This document shows, one piece after another, positions 1 through 6,149 of a DNA stretch of 7,421 bases. Positions within the stretch are counted from its first letter, which is position 1; each line of letters opens with the position of its first letter. A program made the position numbers and the translations under genes. The DNA comes from Acidobacteriaceae bacterium. GTDB lineage: Bacteria > Acidobacteriota > Terriglobia > Terriglobales > SbA1. The notes under the pieces are model-generated. The model was not told the DNA's origin. It did not search any database and was given only the letters and a program-made list of their open reading frames with translations. Where the stretch lies: assembly GCA_019237515.1 (NCBI GenBank), contig JAFAGX010000397.1, positions 1 to 7,421 on the forward strand. The letters run 5' to 3'.

Positions 1-46
1 TACCACCTCGGCAGGGCACACAAGTCTTCGAAGCAAGTGTCGACAT
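1..46 (-). CDS. phhB: Probable pterin-4a-carbinolamine dehydratase, N-terminal fragment (runs off left edge)
   Basis: Only the first 15 codons are present, reading MSTLASKTCVPCRGG from an ATG at 46-44. The 'KxCVPCxGG' opening is typical of 4a-hydroxytetrahydrobiopterin dehydratases, which dehydrate the 4a-carbinolamine formed by aromatic amino acid hydroxylases so that the pterin cofactor can be recycled. The start is supported by a GAGGA Shine-Dalgarno sequence (minus strand, plus-strand 54-58) seven bases before the ATG. It lies 64 bp downstream of the membrane protein gene on the same strand, so the two may be cotranscribed. The catalytic histidines lie outside the window, so the call rests on the N-terminal signature alone. 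Confidence 0.62.
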   Translation of the reverse strand, partial: MSTLASKTCVPCRGG

Positions 47-110
47 GGCTGGATCCTCACCCAATAGGGTATTCGAATAGGGCTGGCTCTGCCAAGATGA
101 TGGTCGCGCA

Positions 111-1382
111 CTAGCGTCCGGCGCTTGCCCCGAGGACCATTGGTTCAACTTTGTGAATCTGCAATTGCGATCCGTCGCCCGGCTGGGCATCTAACCAGGA
201 TTTGATCTTCCAGACTGCAACCCCGGTTACCGCAAGCAGTGTCCAAGGAATTAGCGGGGTTAACAACATTTCTTTTGCGGCGAAACGCGCGACAACCATC
301 CACACCAGGGCCATGCTCAGGCTTGAGCCGGCTGAAATGGCACGCCGTTTGAGTGCTGTTTGTTTTGCCGGTGATACGAGGCTTTGGACGAACAAAGCGA
401 ATGGAACCGCTGCGACAAGATCAACGAAGTAATGCTCACCGGTCCCCATCGTCGAAAAAACGGTCAGAGCTGTGTAACAAGCTAAAAAGATCCGCAGAGC
501 TCTCGAGAGGCCCTTTGAATTCCAATACAGAAGAACCACCCAGGCCATGTGGAGCGAGGGGATCGCGTTGCGGGGAATGTCTGAACTGACCGCAACCGGA
601 TCGAGCAATAACTGACGAAGGGACGAGTAGGGAAGCGTCCTAAATGGAAAACTGCCCTTAAAAATGTATCCCGGCCCAGTTGCCGGCACCAGGTTGTAGA
701 GCGCCCAGCCGCCGACTCCGGCCAGCAGGAAAAGAGTGATGAGGTCCCACGATGGACGTTCAGCGTTCTTCGGAATACGCAAGGCGTAAACCATCGCCAT
801 GACAAATGGCAATGAGACATAAGTCAACAGGGCCGCGATGCGGAAAATACTTGATGCCGCCATGGCTCTTCCTGCCAGAAAGCTGGGCTGAAATCCGAAG
901 GAGCCATCCACCAAATAAAGATAGAGATCGTAAGTCTTGGGATAGATCAGGTTTGCCAGGCTAAGAGCTCGCTGTGCAGACAGCACAAAAAAGACGAGCG
1001 CCCCGGCCGGGGCGAGTACGGCGTAAGCTCTCCGCCGCTCGGACCCGGATGACCACAGCCAGCGCAAGCCCATCATCAGAAAAGCGCCAATACCGAATAG
1101 GGCAAGCACTCCGCATGCTGTGTTGATCCAGTTGTGATCATGCGGGAAGCGAACGATCATACCGAACGCAAGCGACGATATGATCCACGCGGCTTGCTCC
1201 GCCAGCTTGGGGGAATTGCGTTGATAAAAGACAAATGCCCCCGCCACCGCGAGGGGCAAATACGGGATGGATAAATCAAGAGCGCGAGCCTGGAGCAGGC
1301 AGAGAAAAAGCCAAACGGCGCTGCAAACGATCCACAGAAGCCGGTGCCCAACGCCCGATGATTTCCAATTTTGCCAAGCCAT
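111..1382 (-). CDS. PAP2/inositolphosphotransferase (Aur1-like) superfamily membrane protein
   Basis: This 423-residue protein is strongly hydrophobic, with many membrane segments. Near the C-terminal third it carries PAP2-type catalytic motifs: NAIPSLHMAW (SLH near residues 276-278) and, about 40 residues later, GEHYFVDLVAAVP (H317 and D321). A GPGYIF stretch near 236-241 fits the first motif region of the Aur1-like subgroup. Members transfer or hydrolyse phosphate-linked head groups of lipids (phosphatidic acid phosphatase, undecaprenyl-PP phosphatase, inositol-phosphoceramide synthase type); the substrate cannot be told from sequence. I chose the ATG at 1382 because GGTGGG lies seven bases upstream. 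In-frame TTG (1397) and GTG (1394) starts would add up to five residues. The gene ends with TAG at 111-113. Family assignment is firm; function is open. Confidence 0.82.
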   Translation of the reverse strand: MAWQNWKSSGVGHRLLWIVCSAVWLFLCLLQARALDLSIPYLPLAVAGAFVFYQRNSPKLAEQAAWIISSLAFGMIVRFPHDHNWINTACGVLALFGIGAFLMMGLRWLWSSGSERRRAYAVLAPAGALVFFVLSAQRALSLANLIYPKTYDLYLYLVDGSFGFQPSFLAGRAMAASSIFRIAALLTYVSLPFVMAMVYALRIPKNAERPSWDLITLFLLAGVGGWALYNLVPATGPGYIFKGSFPFRTLPYSSLRQLLLDPVAVSSDIPRNAIPSLHMAWVVLLYWNSKGLSRALRIFLACYTALTVFSTMGTGEHYFVDLVAAVPFALFVQSLVSPAKQTALKRRAISAGSSLSMALVWMVVARFAAKEMLLTPLIPWTLLAVTGVAVWKIKSWLDAQPGDGSQLQIHKVEPMVLGASAGR

Positions 1383-1514
1383 TCGGAGTCCCACCAATTT
1401 GCGCTAGCTCTTTTGATTATGCTGGGCTTGATTAACAGCACGGCAGATGCCTTTGGTAATGGTTCAATGACCGGCGTTGGGGATGGATTGCCGGGCGCGA
1501 AGCCACCCTGGGCG

Positions 1515-1528
1515 GTGACTGCGATCAC
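1515..1528. promoter_or_regulatory. CRP-type GTGA-N6-TCAC element upstream of small ORF
   Basis: GTGACTGCGATCAC lies 47 bp before the start codon at 1576. With its flanks it reads GGTGA-N6-TCACA, close to the TGTGA-N6-TCACA consensus of CRP-family regulators. It matches the perfect palindrome at 2867-2880 at 12 of 14 positions. It could be an activator or repressor site for the 1576 gene or, less likely, for the divergent membrane protein gene. It is a motif match only. Confidence 0.3.
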
Positions 1529-1563
1529 ATACTCCCAACATTCCCTGCTTTCATTCTATGGAT

Positions 1564-1568
1564 GGAGG
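1564..1568 (+). promoter_or_regulatory. Shine-Dalgarno that decides the start at 1576
   Basis: GGAGG is seven bases before the ATG at 1576. The upstream in-frame ATG at 1558 precedes this site and has no Shine-Dalgarno of its own, so translation most likely begins at 1576. Confidence 0.65.
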
Positions 1569-1575
1569 TGACGGA

Positions 1576-1869
1576 ATGCGACACACTACAACTGAGATCC
1601 TCTCCTCTGCAACGAGCGGGTTGTTTAAACTGGTTGGCAATATGAGCAACGAAGAACTTGATCAGCTACGTATTGCCTACAAAACCGCCGTGGATAAGTG
1701 GGTTGACACTATTCGAGCCGAAGAAGCGCTGGCTACGCCGGACCACTCCGAGACGGCAATGGAGCGTTGGGACGAGGCACACTTCCGCGAACAAGAAGCC
1801 CAGACCAACGCTACTGCTGCGCGCGATGCCTACAAAGACGGCCTTCGACGCGTGAACTATGGCTTTTAG
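1576..1869 (+). CDS. Small helical hypothetical protein, 97 aa
   Basis: I do not recognise this protein. It is soluble, rich in charged residues and alanine, and looks almost wholly alpha-helical, with a likely coiled-coil character through residues 25-90. No signal peptide, membrane segment or cysteine pair is visible. The start at 1576 is preferred over the in-frame ATG at 1558 because of the GGAGG at 1564-1568. Residues 25-40 (NEELDQLRIAYKTAVD) resemble the C-terminal end of the small protein encoded at 2545-2772, matching at 9 of 16 positions with several conservative changes, which suggests a shared small-protein family. The gene stands alone: the membrane protein gene is divergent on its left, the helix-turn-helix gene is convergent on its right, and a terminator follows the stop codon. 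Confidence 0.68.
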   Translation: MRHTTTEILSSATSGLFKLVGNMSNEELDQLRIAYKTAVDKWVDTIRAEEALATPDHSETAMERWDEAHFREQEAQTNATAARDAYKDGLRRVNYGF

Positions 1870-1903
1870 GGTTGAACGGGCGGAATTCCCGTGCGAGAAG
1901 CTG

Positions 1904-1937
1904 CCTGCCCGGGTTCTGAGTGGCGCAGGTTTTTTTT
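1904..1937 (+). terminator. Intrinsic terminator after the 97-aa gene
   Basis: CCTGCCC (1904-1910) pairs with GGCGCAGG (1922-1929) through a seven-pair stem with one bulged C at 1924. The loop is 11 bases, and eight T residues follow at 1930-1937. A second small inverted repeat, ACGGG/CCCGT, lies just before it at 1876-1892. The site is 34 bp past the stop at 1869, in a convergent gap, and should end plus-strand transcription before it enters the opposing gene. Confidence 0.6.
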
Positions 1938-1972
1938 CACGCAGAGATGCCTGATGGGCTAATTTTGATTAG

Positions 1973-2368
1973 TTAACGAAGCTTCGGCAGGTTTTGCATT
2001 AACGTTTGGCGTAACGTTCGTTGTTGTTGCAGCAGATTACGCACGTCGTTTCGCAGAGCCCTTTGCTGGTCAATAAGTACTCTGGTCTGAAGTTGCTCGT
2101 GAAAGCTGTAAGACAATCTGTTCTCGGCGCGAGGCACCAGCTCTGCCCGATTTAGTCTTGCACTTTCTCGCAATTGGATGAGCGAAGGCTTACCTCTAGT
2201 CCACTCCTCAATTTCTTGCGTCAGCGCCATAACCGAGTTTCGCTGTTTCCCGGATGGCCGCCGGACAGGAAACCCAAACGCCTGCTCCCAACGCTGAACT
2301 GTGCGCTCCGTTCGACCCACATACTCGGCGATCTGCTTCCACGATTGCAAGACGCGACTCACAGCCAT
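1973..2368 (-). CDS. Helix-turn-helix DNA-binding protein with coiled-coil tail, 131 aa
   Basis: Residues 8-35, from SWKQIAEYVGRTERTVQRWE to FGFPVRRP, form a MerR/excisionase-like helix-turn-helix: the first helix covers the IAEYVG region and the recognition helix TERTVQRWE. The rest (about 70-131) is rich in Q, R and L and looks like a coiled coil, probably for dimerisation. There is no recognisable ligand-binding domain, so it may act as a small DNA-binding repressor or architectural factor. I chose the ATG at 2368. An in-frame TTG at 2389 would add seven residues, but it sits inside the predicted -10 box and so would not be transcribed from that promoter. The Shine-Dalgarno is poor (GGTGGGG only three bases before the ATG). 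The target is unknown; repeats in its own upstream region suggest autoregulation. Confidence 0.72.
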   Translation of the reverse strand: MAVSRVLQSWKQIAEYVGRTERTVQRWEQAFGFPVRRPSGKQRNSVMALTQEIEEWTRGKPSLIQLRESARLNRAELVPRAENRLSYSFHEQLQTRVLIDQQRALRNDVRNLLQQQRTLRQTLMQNLPKLR

Positions 2369-2383
2369 ATACCCCACCGTATG

Positions 2384-2423
2384 TCGCAAGTTTACGGTTG
2401 CACGGTTTGTAACGCAAATTTAC
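2384..2423. repeat. Direct repeats upstream of the helix-turn-helix gene, possible operator
   Basis: TCGCAAGTTTAC at 2384-2395 recurs as ACGCAAATTTAC at 2412-2423 (10 of 12 identical), with start points 28 bp apart. One copy overlaps the predicted -10 box and the other the -35 box of the minus-strand gene. Spacing near three helical turns would put both copies on a similar DNA face. Binding by the adjacent helix-turn-helix protein is inference. Confidence 0.4.
2389..2417 (-). promoter_or_regulatory. Predicted sigma-70-type promoter of the helix-turn-helix gene
   Basis: On the minus strand a -35 box TTGCGT (plus 2412-2417) and a -10 box TAAACT (plus 2389-2394) are 17 bp apart. Transcription would begin near 2382, leaving a leader of roughly 15 bases before the ATG at 2368. 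The boxes match the consensus only partly (TTG of the -35; four of six in the -10). Confidence 0.4.
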
Positions 2424-2544
2424 TGTCTTTGAGGCTCCCCCCAGCCCTACCTAATGAATGCAGAACCAGGTTGGCAGCAGAAGTTCCCGTGAGGCAGAAA
2501 TATTGACGCGCGGCCAACAGCATCGGAAGCAGGCGGCCCTACCC

Positions 2545-2772
2545 ATGAATGCCGGCCTGGCGCAACTTCTTGCTTTTTGGGTCAACGACGCTGGCAGAAT
2601 AAGCGAGCAAGAACTGGTGATTCTTACCCTCGAGAGTGTTCGCGATGACATTGCCCAAGCTACGACCACTCACGGAAAGCGAGTGACCGATCCGCACGTC
2701 GTGCGCGATTATCTGAATGAGCAGATCGCTGAACTCCGCAAAGTCTGGAAAACGGCAGTGGATGCCGATTGA
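2545..2772 (+). CDS. Small hypothetical protein, 75 aa
   Basis: I do not recognise this protein. It begins MNAGLAQLLAFWVND, followed by charged helices, and ends in NEQIAELRKVWKTAVDAD. That ending resembles residues 25-40 of the small protein at 1576-1869. No cysteines or catalytic motif are visible. I prefer the ATG at 2545 because AGGCGG (2531-2536) lies eight bases before it. The reading frame stays open back to an ATG at 2458, which would give 104 residues, but that start has no visible Shine-Dalgarno and the extra 29 residues look low in structure. It is divergent from the helix-turn-helix gene and upstream of the regulator/oxidoreductase genes, with 143 bp and an operator-like cluster in between. 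Confidence 0.55.
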   Translation: MNAGLAQLLAFWVNDAGRISEQELVILTLESVRDDIAQATTTHGKRVTDPHVVRDYLNEQIAELRKVWKTAVDAD

Positions 2773-2853
2773 GTAAACGGCCGAATCTCTGGCTGAAAAT
2801 CCCGCCGCGATTTATCGCCGCCAGATCAAATAACCTTGTTTCCTGGGCTGCAC

Positions 2854-2880
2854 GTCACGCGCAAGCGTGACTGCAGTCAC
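2854..2880. promoter_or_regulatory. Overlapping inverted repeats, operator candidate for the GntR/OOR unit
   Basis: GTCACGC-GCAA-GCGTGAC (2854-2871) is a perfect seven-base inverted repeat. It overlaps GTGACTGCAGTCAC (2867-2880), a perfect 14-base palindrome. Three alternating GTCAC/GTGAC arms therefore lie 35-61 bp before the regulator's start codon. GT-Nx-AC symmetry fits sites of GntR-family proteins, and GTGA-N6-TCAC fits CRP-family sites. There is no T tract after it, so a terminator role is unlikely. Confidence 0.55.
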
Positions 2881-2915
2881 TGAGAGTCTGTTCCCAAAGG
2901 CGTGGAATAGGTCCG

Positions 2916-3659
2916 ATGTCTGTTATCGGACCAGTTGCCTCGAATGCCCGATCTGCGGCTCCTTTCCCGTTTGAAGTCATTCGCCGGGACCGAACCAAGG
3001 TCTTCGAGGCGGTAGCAGATCAGATCCAGCAATGGATCCTGGAAGACCTCAAGCCCGGCGATGTCCTCCCCGCTGAGCGCGAACTGGTCCGCATGTTTGG
3101 AGTGAGCCGTAGTTCGGTTCGCGATGCCATCCGCAAGCTGGAACTGTTGGGTCTGGTCGAGCCGAGGCAAGGTTCCAGAACGGTGGTCTGCGAGCCTTCG
3201 GCGGAGGCGATTTCTGCTCCGCTCACCAACGTGCTGCTGCGGAAGCGGAAGGTCATCGCGGAGCTCCTGGATTTCCGCAAGATGCTGGAGCCTCCGCTGG
3301 CTCGACGGGCTGCCCAGCACGTCTCGCCGAAGCAGATTGGCCACATGGAGGAAATTCTGGATCGACAGGAGTCCAAAGTAGATTCCGCAACAATCAGCAT
3401 TGCCGAAGATTCGGAGTTCCATTACTGCATCGCCAGGGCGGCTGAGAACAGCATTGTTCTCAAAGTCCTTGACGTGTTGATGGATCTGTTACGCAAGACC
3501 CGGGAGCGTAGCCTGCAGACTGAAGGACGTCAGCAGAAATCGCTTGCCGGCCACCGTCGCATTCTTGCCGCACTCAAACAGGGAGACGCAAAAGCTGCCG
3601 AGGCGGCCATGCGCCAGCACCTGTCGGAAATCGAAAAACTGGTTTTACCCAAGCTCTAA
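2916..3659 (+). CDS. GntR-family transcriptional regulator, FadR (FCD) subfamily
   Basis: This 247-residue protein has an N-terminal winged helix-turn-helix (residues 28-92; PAERELVRMFGVSRSSVRDA is the core, then GLVEPRQGSRTVV as the wing). An all-helical FCD effector domain follows (about 105-240). D165, H169 (EDSEFH), H213 (GHRRIL) and H235 (MRQHL) fall where FCD proteins bind a metal ion that helps hold small carboxylic acids. Such regulators usually respond to organic acids such as lactate, glycolate, pyruvate or fatty acyl-CoA. The stop codon is 17 bp before the gamma-delta gene, so it is probably the first gene of the oxidoreductase operon and its regulator. Oxalate or an intermediate is a plausible effector (inference). 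The ATG at 2916 has only a weak ribosome site. The repeats at 2854-2880 are the likely place for autoregulation. Confidence 0.9.
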   Translation: MSVIGPVASNARSAAPFPFEVIRRDRTKVFEAVADQIQQWILEDLKPGDVLPAERELVRMFGVSRSSVRDAIRKLELLGLVEPRQGSRTVVCEPSAEAISAPLTNVLLRKRKVIAELLDFRKMLEPPLARRAAQHVSPKQIGHMEEILDRQESKVDSATISIAEDSEFHYCIARAAENSIVLKVLDVLMDLLRKTRERSLQTEGRQQKSLAGHRRILAALKQGDAKAAEAAMRQHLSEIEKLVLPKL

Positions 3660-3676
3660 GAAATGGAGGTTGCGAA

Positions 3677-4855
3677 ATGGGCCAGCTATTCGCGGTTGAA
3701 CTGATTTACCGTGGGGTCTTTCAAAAGACTCTGGCGAAAAACATAACGCGCGGCATTGTTCTGGCTGCGCATAACGAAGGCAAACTGGGGATTTCCTTTG
3801 GCCGTTATGGAGATGCTCCGGAACGAAATGGCATTCCCGCGAAGAGCTTCGCGATCGTCGCCAGCGACGAGCAGACGCTTGAAGCCGGAATGGCGCAATA
3901 CGAACCCAAGCAGGTCGACCTGACCGTAGTTCTTGACGACACGCTGTGCAAGGGTGCTGAGTCCTGGGCCTGGTACGGCTTGCAGCCGGCACATCATGCC
4001 CTCAAAGCGGGACGCACATTAATCGTCATCACTGTGCAGGACGCGCCCGCACTGCTCAAACTGATTCATCGACGCGAAGAACCCTACAAGCTGGCAATCC
4101 TGAAAGGTGTCGCGAGTTTCTCCGGCATGTGGGTTTACAAAGATGATCACACCGACGTTCGTGTTCTGGGCGCGATCGCTAAGGCACTGCCTGAACTGGT
4201 CAGCTTCAGTTCAGTCGAGAAATTCATCAATGAGAAGCTGAAAAACGACCTGAAAGTTACATCAGCACGTACCGCCTATGAACGTTTCACGGCTGTCGAG
4301 GTAAAACCCGGGCAGGGGAATCCCGAACAGCTTTTCAACTACGGACTGCCGAAGTGGGAAGACATGCGTCTGGGGGTTTCAATCAAGGGCCAACCGCAAG
4401 GTGGACCGTATGAGGACCCCACAACTCACCAAGTCGGCGGCTTCCGGCCGGTTCGAAATGAGCTGTTCAAGAAATACAGCACGCGCAGCTTCCGTCCGGT
4501 AGTGAATTTCAAGACCTGCACGAAATGCACGCTGTGCTGGCTGAATTGCCCGGATGCTTCTTTCGATGTCACGCCCGACGGTACCTACGACGCGAATCTC
4601 GAAGGTTGCTGCGGATGCGGCATCTGCGAAGCGGTCTGCCCGGTAAAGGACTGCATCACCATGGTCCCCGAGTCAGAGTTCCATGACAACAACAGCCAGT
4701 GGCTGGCATTTAAGAAAGATCAGGATACCTACCTGAGATGGCTGGAGAAAACCATCGAAACGGCCGAGCCGATCGAGAAGAGATCTCAGGGCTTCCGTTA
4801 TCGCGGCCAGTACAAAGAACAAATCCCTGAAGCCCTGGAAGTCGCAAAGGGCTGA
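3677..4855 (+). CDS. 2-oxoacid (probable oxalate):ferredoxin oxidoreductase, fused gamma-delta subunit
   Basis: In this 392-residue protein, residues 1-190 form the gamma domain of the pyruvate:ferredoxin oxidoreductase superfamily (GISFGRYGDAPERNGIP near 38-54 is the diverged gamma motif). A linker of about 80 residues follows. The delta domain is a two-cluster ferredoxin: C281-x2-C284-x2-C287-x3-C291-P and C311-x2-C314-x2-C317-x3-C321-P, each motif suited to one 4Fe-4S cluster. These clusters would carry electrons from the TPP site to ferredoxin. A charged tail (327-392) extends past the delta domain. A gamma-delta fusion in a three-gene set is the arrangement known for oxalate oxidoreductase; from memory the Moorella subunit is about 315 residues, so this one is longer. 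GGAGG (3665-3669) lies seven bases before the ATG. The subunit role is secure and the oxalate substrate is inferred from the neighbours. Confidence 0.88.
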   Translation: MGQLFAVELIYRGVFQKTLAKNITRGIVLAAHNEGKLGISFGRYGDAPERNGIPAKSFAIVASDEQTLEAGMAQYEPKQVDLTVVLDDTLCKGAESWAWYGLQPAHHALKAGRTLIVITVQDAPALLKLIHRREEPYKLAILKGVASFSGMWVYKDDHTDVRVLGAIAKALPELVSFSSVEKFINEKLKNDLKVTSARTAYERFTAVEVKPGQGNPEQLFNYGLPKWEDMRLGVSIKGQPQGGPYEDPTTHQVGGFRPVRNELFKKYSTRSFRPVVNFKTCTKCTLCWLNCPDASFDVTPDGTYDANLEGCCGCGICEAVCPVKDCITMVPESEFHDNNSQWLAFKKDQDTYLRWLEKTIETAEPIEKRSQGFRYRGQYKEQIPEALEVAKG

Positions 4856-4895
4856 CGGCCCGGAGGCATTACACGAAAAAGACAAGGAGATTGAA

Positions 4896-6131
4896 ATGGC
4901 GACACTCACAATGCCTGTAGAGGAAAAGAAGAAAACAGTCGAACAGGAAGCCCTGATTACCGGTGCCGAAGCCATTGCGATTGCCTGCAAGCTGGCCAAC
5001 GTGGACGTAGTCACGGCTTATCCGATTCGGCCTTATGACACGGTGATGCAGTACATCAGCCAGCTCGTAGCAGATGGCGAAATGGACTGCGAATACATCG
5101 TGGCAGAAGGCGAGCATTCACAATTCGAAATCGTCAAGCATGCATCGGTCTGCGGAGCTCGGGTGTTCTGCGGATCGAGCGGCGTGGGTTGGATGTACGC
5201 GATGGAAGCGTTGACCGTCAGTCCGGCATTGCGCGTCCCGATGGTCTGCATGGTTGGCAACCGGGCGCTCGATGATCCGGGCGCGTTCGGCGTAGAGCAC
5301 AACGACGCTCTTGCTGTTCGTGACCTTGGTTGGTTGCTCACCTGGGTGGACAGCGCGCAAGAAGCCTTGGACACAGCGCTGATTGCCTATCGGGTAGCGG
5401 AAGACCGGCGAATGTTCGTTCCGCTGGCGATCAGCTGCGACGGTGCATTCCTGACTCACTCGCAGTCGCTGGTCAATATTCCCACCGCGGAGCAGGTGAA
5501 GAAGTTCCTGCCTCGCTACAACCGCGGCGACCTGCTGCTCCATCCCGACAACGTCATCTCGGTGGCTCCGCAAGCCAACGAAGACTGGGTCATGGAGATT
5601 CGGCGCCAGAACTACGCAGTCACGGAGCATGCTTGCGACGTGATTCGCGAAGTCTATGCCGAGTTCGAAAAGACCTTCGGCCGTAAGTACGGCAATCCGT
5701 TCTTCGAGGAGTACATGACAGAAGATGCCGAGATCGTTCTTCTGGGAATGGGAACGCTATCCACACCGGTGCGAGTTGCCATCCGCAAGCTGCGCGAGCA
5801 AGGCAAGAAAGTTGGGTTCGTGCGGCTGCGCTGGTTCCGTCCGTTTGCCGGTCCAGAGATCGCGAAATGCCTGGAGCGGTTCAAAGCAATCGGCGTCATC
5901 GATCGTGACTTCTCGTTCGGGTCCCCGAATCTGAGCGGTGTCGTAGCTACTGAACTTCGCTCTGCGATGTATACCGGCGCCAGCACCAGGCCACCGGTAC
6001 TGGATTTCATCTGCGGCCTCGGCGGACGTGAAGTAACCGTCCCGGACGTAGAGGAGATCACGCAGATCGTCTTCGAAGCTGCAAAAGGAAAAGCGCAACC
6101 CTTAACTCAGTGGATCGGGCTGCGGGGCTGA
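4896..6131 (+). CDS. 2-oxoacid (probable oxalate):ferredoxin oxidoreductase, alpha subunit
   Basis: This 411-residue protein is the alpha subunit (pyrimidine-binding and transketolase C-terminal-like domains). The superfamily's YPITPS loop reads YPIRPYD (residues 42-48), placing R45 at the substrate site where pyruvate enzymes have threonine. NRALDDPGAFG (122-132) supplies R123, the equivalent of the conserved substrate arginine, plus D126 and F131. As I recall the Moorella oxalate oxidoreductase structure, R31, R109, D112 and F117 of alpha line the oxalate pocket and switch loop; all four correspond here with one constant offset of 14. EGEHSQ (71-76) and GSSGVGWMYAMEAL (93-106) are further conserved stretches. 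AAGGAG (4884-4889) precedes the ATG at 4896 by six bases, and the gene begins 40 bp after gamma-delta. Two arginines suit a dianion such as oxalate. Glyoxylate or another small oxoacid remains possible. Confidence 0.87.
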   Translation: MATLTMPVEEKKKTVEQEALITGAEAIAIACKLANVDVVTAYPIRPYDTVMQYISQLVADGEMDCEYIVAEGEHSQFEIVKHASVCGARVFCGSSGVGWMYAMEALTVSPALRVPMVCMVGNRALDDPGAFGVEHNDALAVRDLGWLLTWVDSAQEALDTALIAYRVAEDRRMFVPLAISCDGAFLTHSQSLVNIPTAEQVKKFLPRYNRGDLLLHPDNVISVAPQANEDWVMEIRRQNYAVTEHACDVIREVYAEFEKTFGRKYGNPFFEEYMTEDAEIVLLGMGTLSTPVRVAIRKLREQGKKVGFVRLRWFRPFAGPEIAKCLERFKAIGVIDRDFSFGSPNLSGVVATELRSAMYTGASTRPPVLDFICGLGGREVTVPDVEEITQIVFEAAKGKAQPLTQWIGLRG

Positions 6132-6149
6132 GCCGGAAAGGACAACCAA

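Noticed and set aside
1371..1571. A 66-codon plus-strand frame with a signal-peptide-like stretch (LALLIMLGLINSTADA)
   Set aside because: It would start at TTG inside the 5' end of the divergent membrane protein gene, with no Shine-Dalgarno. Its stop overlaps the ribosome site of the 1576 gene. The hydrophobic stretch is probably chance, though a small leader peptide coupled to the next gene cannot be fully excluded.
1959..1972. CTAAT-TTTG-ATTAG inverted repeat next to the stop codon of the helix-turn-helix gene
   Set aside because: The five-pair A/T-rich stem has no T tract in the minus-strand direction, so it is too weak to call a terminator.
2807..2818. GCGA-TTTA-TCGC hairpin after the 75-aa gene
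   Set aside because: The stem is four pairs with no T tract. It is not a credible terminator and is common by chance.
2877..3422. Minus-strand 181-codon frame opposite the GntR gene
   Set aside because: The plus-strand frame encodes an unmistakable winged-helix and FCD protein, and the opposite frame has no recognisable content.
5118..5630. Minus-strand open frames within the alpha gene (for example 170 codons)
   Set aside because: They are shadows of the alpha coding frame with no motif or start signal.
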